64,000 nt of DNA from Paenibacillus sp. PK3_47. GTDB lineage: Bacteria; Bacillota; Bacilli; Paenibacillales; Paenibacillaceae. This document shows positions 61,846 to 64,000 of the stretch, in pieces (position 1 is the stretch's first letter; each line of letters begins with the position of its first letter). Where the stretch lies: positions 2,356,001 through 2,420,000 of the forward strand of contig NZ_CP026029.1 in the NCBI RefSeq assembly GCF_023520895.1, given 5' to 3'. The position numbers and the translations under genes were made by a program. The notes below the pieces were generated by a model. It had not been told where the DNA came from and ran no database searches. It saw nothing but the letters and a program-made list of their open reading frames with translations.

Positions 61846-62285
61846 CTCCGCTTCCCCCTTCATTCCTGAATCGGAATTACAAATGTTAAATAACATAACA
61901 CATTAAGTGGTATTAGAATACTGCTTCCTATACCGTGTAGGATTAACTAACATGTTACACTGTGCCAGGAAAACACTCACTAGACAAAAAGTAAAATGGA
62001 GCTGATAAAATTCCGTCACTTTGTCTAGGCAGCTGTATACATTGCAAAAAATCAAAGGGGATGCCGATAAATAGGAGAGGGTAATTTTCACTGAATCCCT
62101 ATTCATTGCCGAATGTGATCCGGACAAATCTGTGATACTATCAATCTTATATCCTTGCCAAAAAATACGGGAGACCATCCACTGATGCTCAATGCTGCTT
62201 TTAATAAGGCCCGGGGGGCCTTTGCCCTGCATATTCAGCCCCCGTGTCCTGTCTGTACAAGTCTTAATGCATGGAGGCCGGAACG
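61846..62285. promoter_or_regulatory. Divergent control region of importer operon and diguanylate cyclase
   Basis: No gene seen in about 440 bp. It holds the 14-bp repeat ATGTTAAATAACAT (61883-61896), the palindrome TAACATGTTA (61948-61957), the widely spaced perfect arms CTAGACAAA (61980-61988) and TTTGTCTAG (62020-62028), and a short hairpin AAGGCCC-GGG-GGGCCTT (62206-62222) in the leader of the plus-strand gene. The TAGACA/TGTCTA core also occurs in the preT control region. Confidence 0.55.
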
Positions 62286-63887
62286 ATGGATTCCATGATC
62301 TCAAGTTATATCGTGATAGTAGCCATCTCCGGTGTGCTCAGTGCACTGCTGGCGCTGTTTGCCTACTATAAAAAGAACACTGATTTTGCCGGAATCAAAG
62401 CTTTCATAATCAGCTCGGCCGCTTCCGCCATCTACACCTTCGGCTTTGCTCTGGAGCTGTCGGGAAACACGATGCAGGAAATCAGCTTCTGGATCAAGGT
62501 TGAGTATTTGGGAATGCCCTATATCGCTCCCTCCAGCCTTATTATGGTCATGCATTTTGTAGGCCTGGACAGGCTGATCAAAAAGAAACTGCTGTCCGTG
62601 TTATACGCAGTCCCGCTGATCTCCACGGTGCTCGTATGGACGAATGAATATCACCACCTGTTCTACCAGTCGATACATTTCCGGGAAGATGCCCCCAGAC
62701 CCCTGGTCGATGTCGTAATGGGTCCATGGTATATCGTGCAGGGCAGTATGACCTTCGGCTGCATGCTCGCGGGGATGTGCCTGATTCTCTGGCAGTGGGG
62801 CCGGATGAAGCGGGTCTACCGCCGGCAGCTGACCACCATTTTTATCGGGCAGTTTCTGCCGGCTCTGGGCGCTTTTCTGTATTTAATGGGAGCGACCCCT
62901 TACGGCATGGATCCTGTACCGGTAATTATGAGCGTAACCTCAACCCTCTATATATGGGCCATCCTCTCCAGAGGCATGCTGACCGCCGCCCCGATTGCCC
63001 GCGAGAACCTGTTCGAGAGCATGCGTGACGGAGTCCTTGTAACAGACCGCTCAGATATGCTCGTTGATTACAACCGTGCTGCTACGCAGATGCTGCAGGG
63101 GCTGGATGCATCAGCAGTCGGCAGGCCGCTGGCCCAGCTGTTCCTGCATGCCGGAAAAGAAGCGGTGGATTATGTAATGAATGTGGACCCCCAGATCAGT
63201 GAGGAACGGGAGCTTGCCTGGAATAAAGACGGTGAGGTCTGCTATTACCAGGTCAGATCCTCTCCGGTCCAAAAAAAGGACGGCCACCTGGCAGGCCGGA
63301 TGATCATGCTGATCGATGTCACCGAACGGGTGCTGCTTCAGGAAAAGCTGCTTCAGCTCGCCACGATTGACAGCCTGACCGGCATTTATAACCGTATGCA
63401 CTTCATGTCCATGAGCCGTTCCCTGCTGGAAGCTGCGGTAGCCAACCGGACTCCTGTTTCCATTATTCTGCTCGATATTGACTACTTCAAAAACATCAAT
63501 GACCGGTATGGGCATCAATACGGGGACATGGCGCTCCAGCATGTTGTCGGCGTATGCCGCAGGCATCTGCAGGAAGGTGACATTTTCGGGCGGTACGGAG
63601 GCGAGGAATTCGTGATCTGTCTGCCCGGCACCTCTCTTAGCCAGGCCGCTGAGACAGCGGAGGCTATCCGCGAGGACATTGAGCAGAGCACCATAATTAC
63701 ACCTGTCGGCCTGATCCGCGTCACCTCCAGCTTCGGAGTGGTCGATGCGCACCGCCAGAACATTACGCTGGAAGAGCTTCTGTCCGAGGCGGATCATGCA
63801 CTTTATACATCTAAAAGGAGCGGCCGCAACGCTGTCCATTTCTCTAATGGCGTATGTATCACCCAATTTTCTCCTGCTCTGAAATAG
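62286..63887 (+). CDS. Membrane diguanylate cyclase: 7TM sensor-PAS-GGDEF
   Basis: A 533-residue protein. Seven N-terminal helices (about 1-220) resemble the HisKA_7TM input module, followed by a PAS domain (about 235-350) and GGDEF (catalytic YGGEEF at 437-442, preceded by LLDIDYFKNINDRYGH). No EAL domain, so it should only make c-di-GMP. The inhibitory RxxD reads QEGD and is lost. The ATG at 62286 has GGAGG eight bases upstream and is preferred over the ATG at 62271. Confidence 0.92.
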   Translation: MDSMISSYIVIVAISGVLSALLALFAYYKKNTDFAGIKAFIISSAASAIYTFGFALELSGNTMQEISFWIKVEYLGMPYIAPSSLIMVMHFVGLDRLIKKKLLSVLYAVPLISTVLVWTNEYHHLFYQSIHFREDAPRPLVDVVMGPWYIVQGSMTFGCMLAGMCLILWQWGRMKRVYRRQLTTIFIGQFLPALGAFLYLMGATPYGMDPVPVIMSVTSTLYIWAILSRGMLTAAPIARENLFESMRDGVLVTDRSDMLVDYNRAATQMLQGLDASAVGRPLAQLFLHAGKEAVDYVMNVDPQISEERELAWNKDGEVCYYQVRSSPVQKKDGHLAGRMIMLIDVTERVLLQEKLLQLATIDSLTGIYNRMHFMSMSRSLLEAAVANRTPVSIILLDIDYFKNINDRYGHQYGDMALQHVVGVCRRHLQEGDIFGRYGGEEFVICLPGTSLSQAAETAEAIREDIEQSTIITPVGLIRVTSSFGVVDAHRQNITLEELLSEADHALYTSKRSGRNAVHFSNGVCITQFSPALK

Positions 63888-63917
63888 ACAGCACTGCTCA
63901 GGTTTCATTGATATGCT

Positions 63918-63960
63918 AACAGCCCTGTTCCCTGGCGTAAGCCGTAAGGAACAGGGCTGC
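63918..63960 (+). terminator. Terminator-like hairpin after the diguanylate cyclase gene
   Basis: AGCCCTGTTCC (63921-63931) and GGAACAGGGCT (63948-63958) form an 11-bp perfect stem. The downstream T-run is poor, so termination may be weak or bidirectional. Confidence 0.6.
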
Positions 63961-64000
63961 TGTCTATGGCAGCGCATCTGCTATCGTTATGAATAATGAT

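Noticed and set aside
61903..62304. 133-codon minus-strand frame upstream of the importer
   Set aside because: No ribosome site, overlaps the start of the diguanylate cyclase and the control region.

Overview
The window is chromosomal DNA from a spore-forming, moderately GC-rich Firmicute, most likely Paenibacillus or a close relative. The evidence is a GerA/GerB/GerC germinant-receptor operon, a Spo0E-type phosphatase, LTA synthase, CidR/CidA/CidB, B. subtilis-like YhfW and PerR homologues, strong purine-rich ribosome binding sites and consensus sigma-A promoters. No rRNA, tRNA, phage, insertion sequence or CRISPR array was recognised. The window holds 49 protein genes, one cut by the left edge.

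Layout. 1-5 kb (minus strand): a HemD-like uroporphyrinogen-III synthase (partial), a PerR-like Fur-family regulator and the gerA-B-C operon. 5-8 kb (plus): a FAD/Rieske oxidoreductase, an SDR and an IsdG-like haem monooxygenase, closed by a bidirectional terminator. 8-15 kb (minus): an MMPL transporter, a heterodimeric ABC exporter with its MarR regulator, and a Spo0E-like protein. 15-17 kb: cidR divergent from cidAB. 17-25 kb: a Gfo/Idh/MocA oxidoreductase, a nuclease-helicase fusion, LTA synthase, a second MarR and a chemoreceptor. 25.2-26.2 kb: a 950-bp gene-free stretch of palindromic repeats. 26-42 kb: MHYT-GGDEF-EAL, an ABC-2-type exporter pair, a second Gfo/Idh/MocA oxidoreductase, an operon of two UbiA prenyltransferases around a protein of unknown function (Fur-box-like promoter), two more GGDEF-EAL proteins, an acetate transporter, a DsrE-like protein, a cysteine-desulfurase-like enzyme and a TVP38-type membrane protein. 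43-48 kb: a hybrid sensor kinase with an unusual domain order, its BTAD response regulator and a cohesin-like protein. 48.2-48.7 kb: a second repeat-rich gap.

48.7-61.9 kb is one metabolic locus for reductive pyrimidine catabolism: preT, preA, hydA and a 79-residue protein in one operon; a divergent PucR-family regulator; then a NMT1/THI5-type ABC importer, a CoA-acylating semialdehyde dehydrogenase and a class III aminotransferase in a second operon. Together they would import a pyrimidine, reduce it, open the ring and convert the beta-amino acid product through a semialdehyde to an acyl-CoA. The gene for the middle step, beta-ureidopropionase, is not in the window. Three 14-bp inverted repeats of one shape lie in the two promoter regions and may be the PucR operator. 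The window ends with a membrane-bound diguanylate cyclase; with the three GGDEF-EAL proteins this makes four c-di-GMP genes in 64 kb.

Start sites were often moved downstream of the longest open frame, to the codon with a well-spaced ribosome binding site; each such choice is stated.
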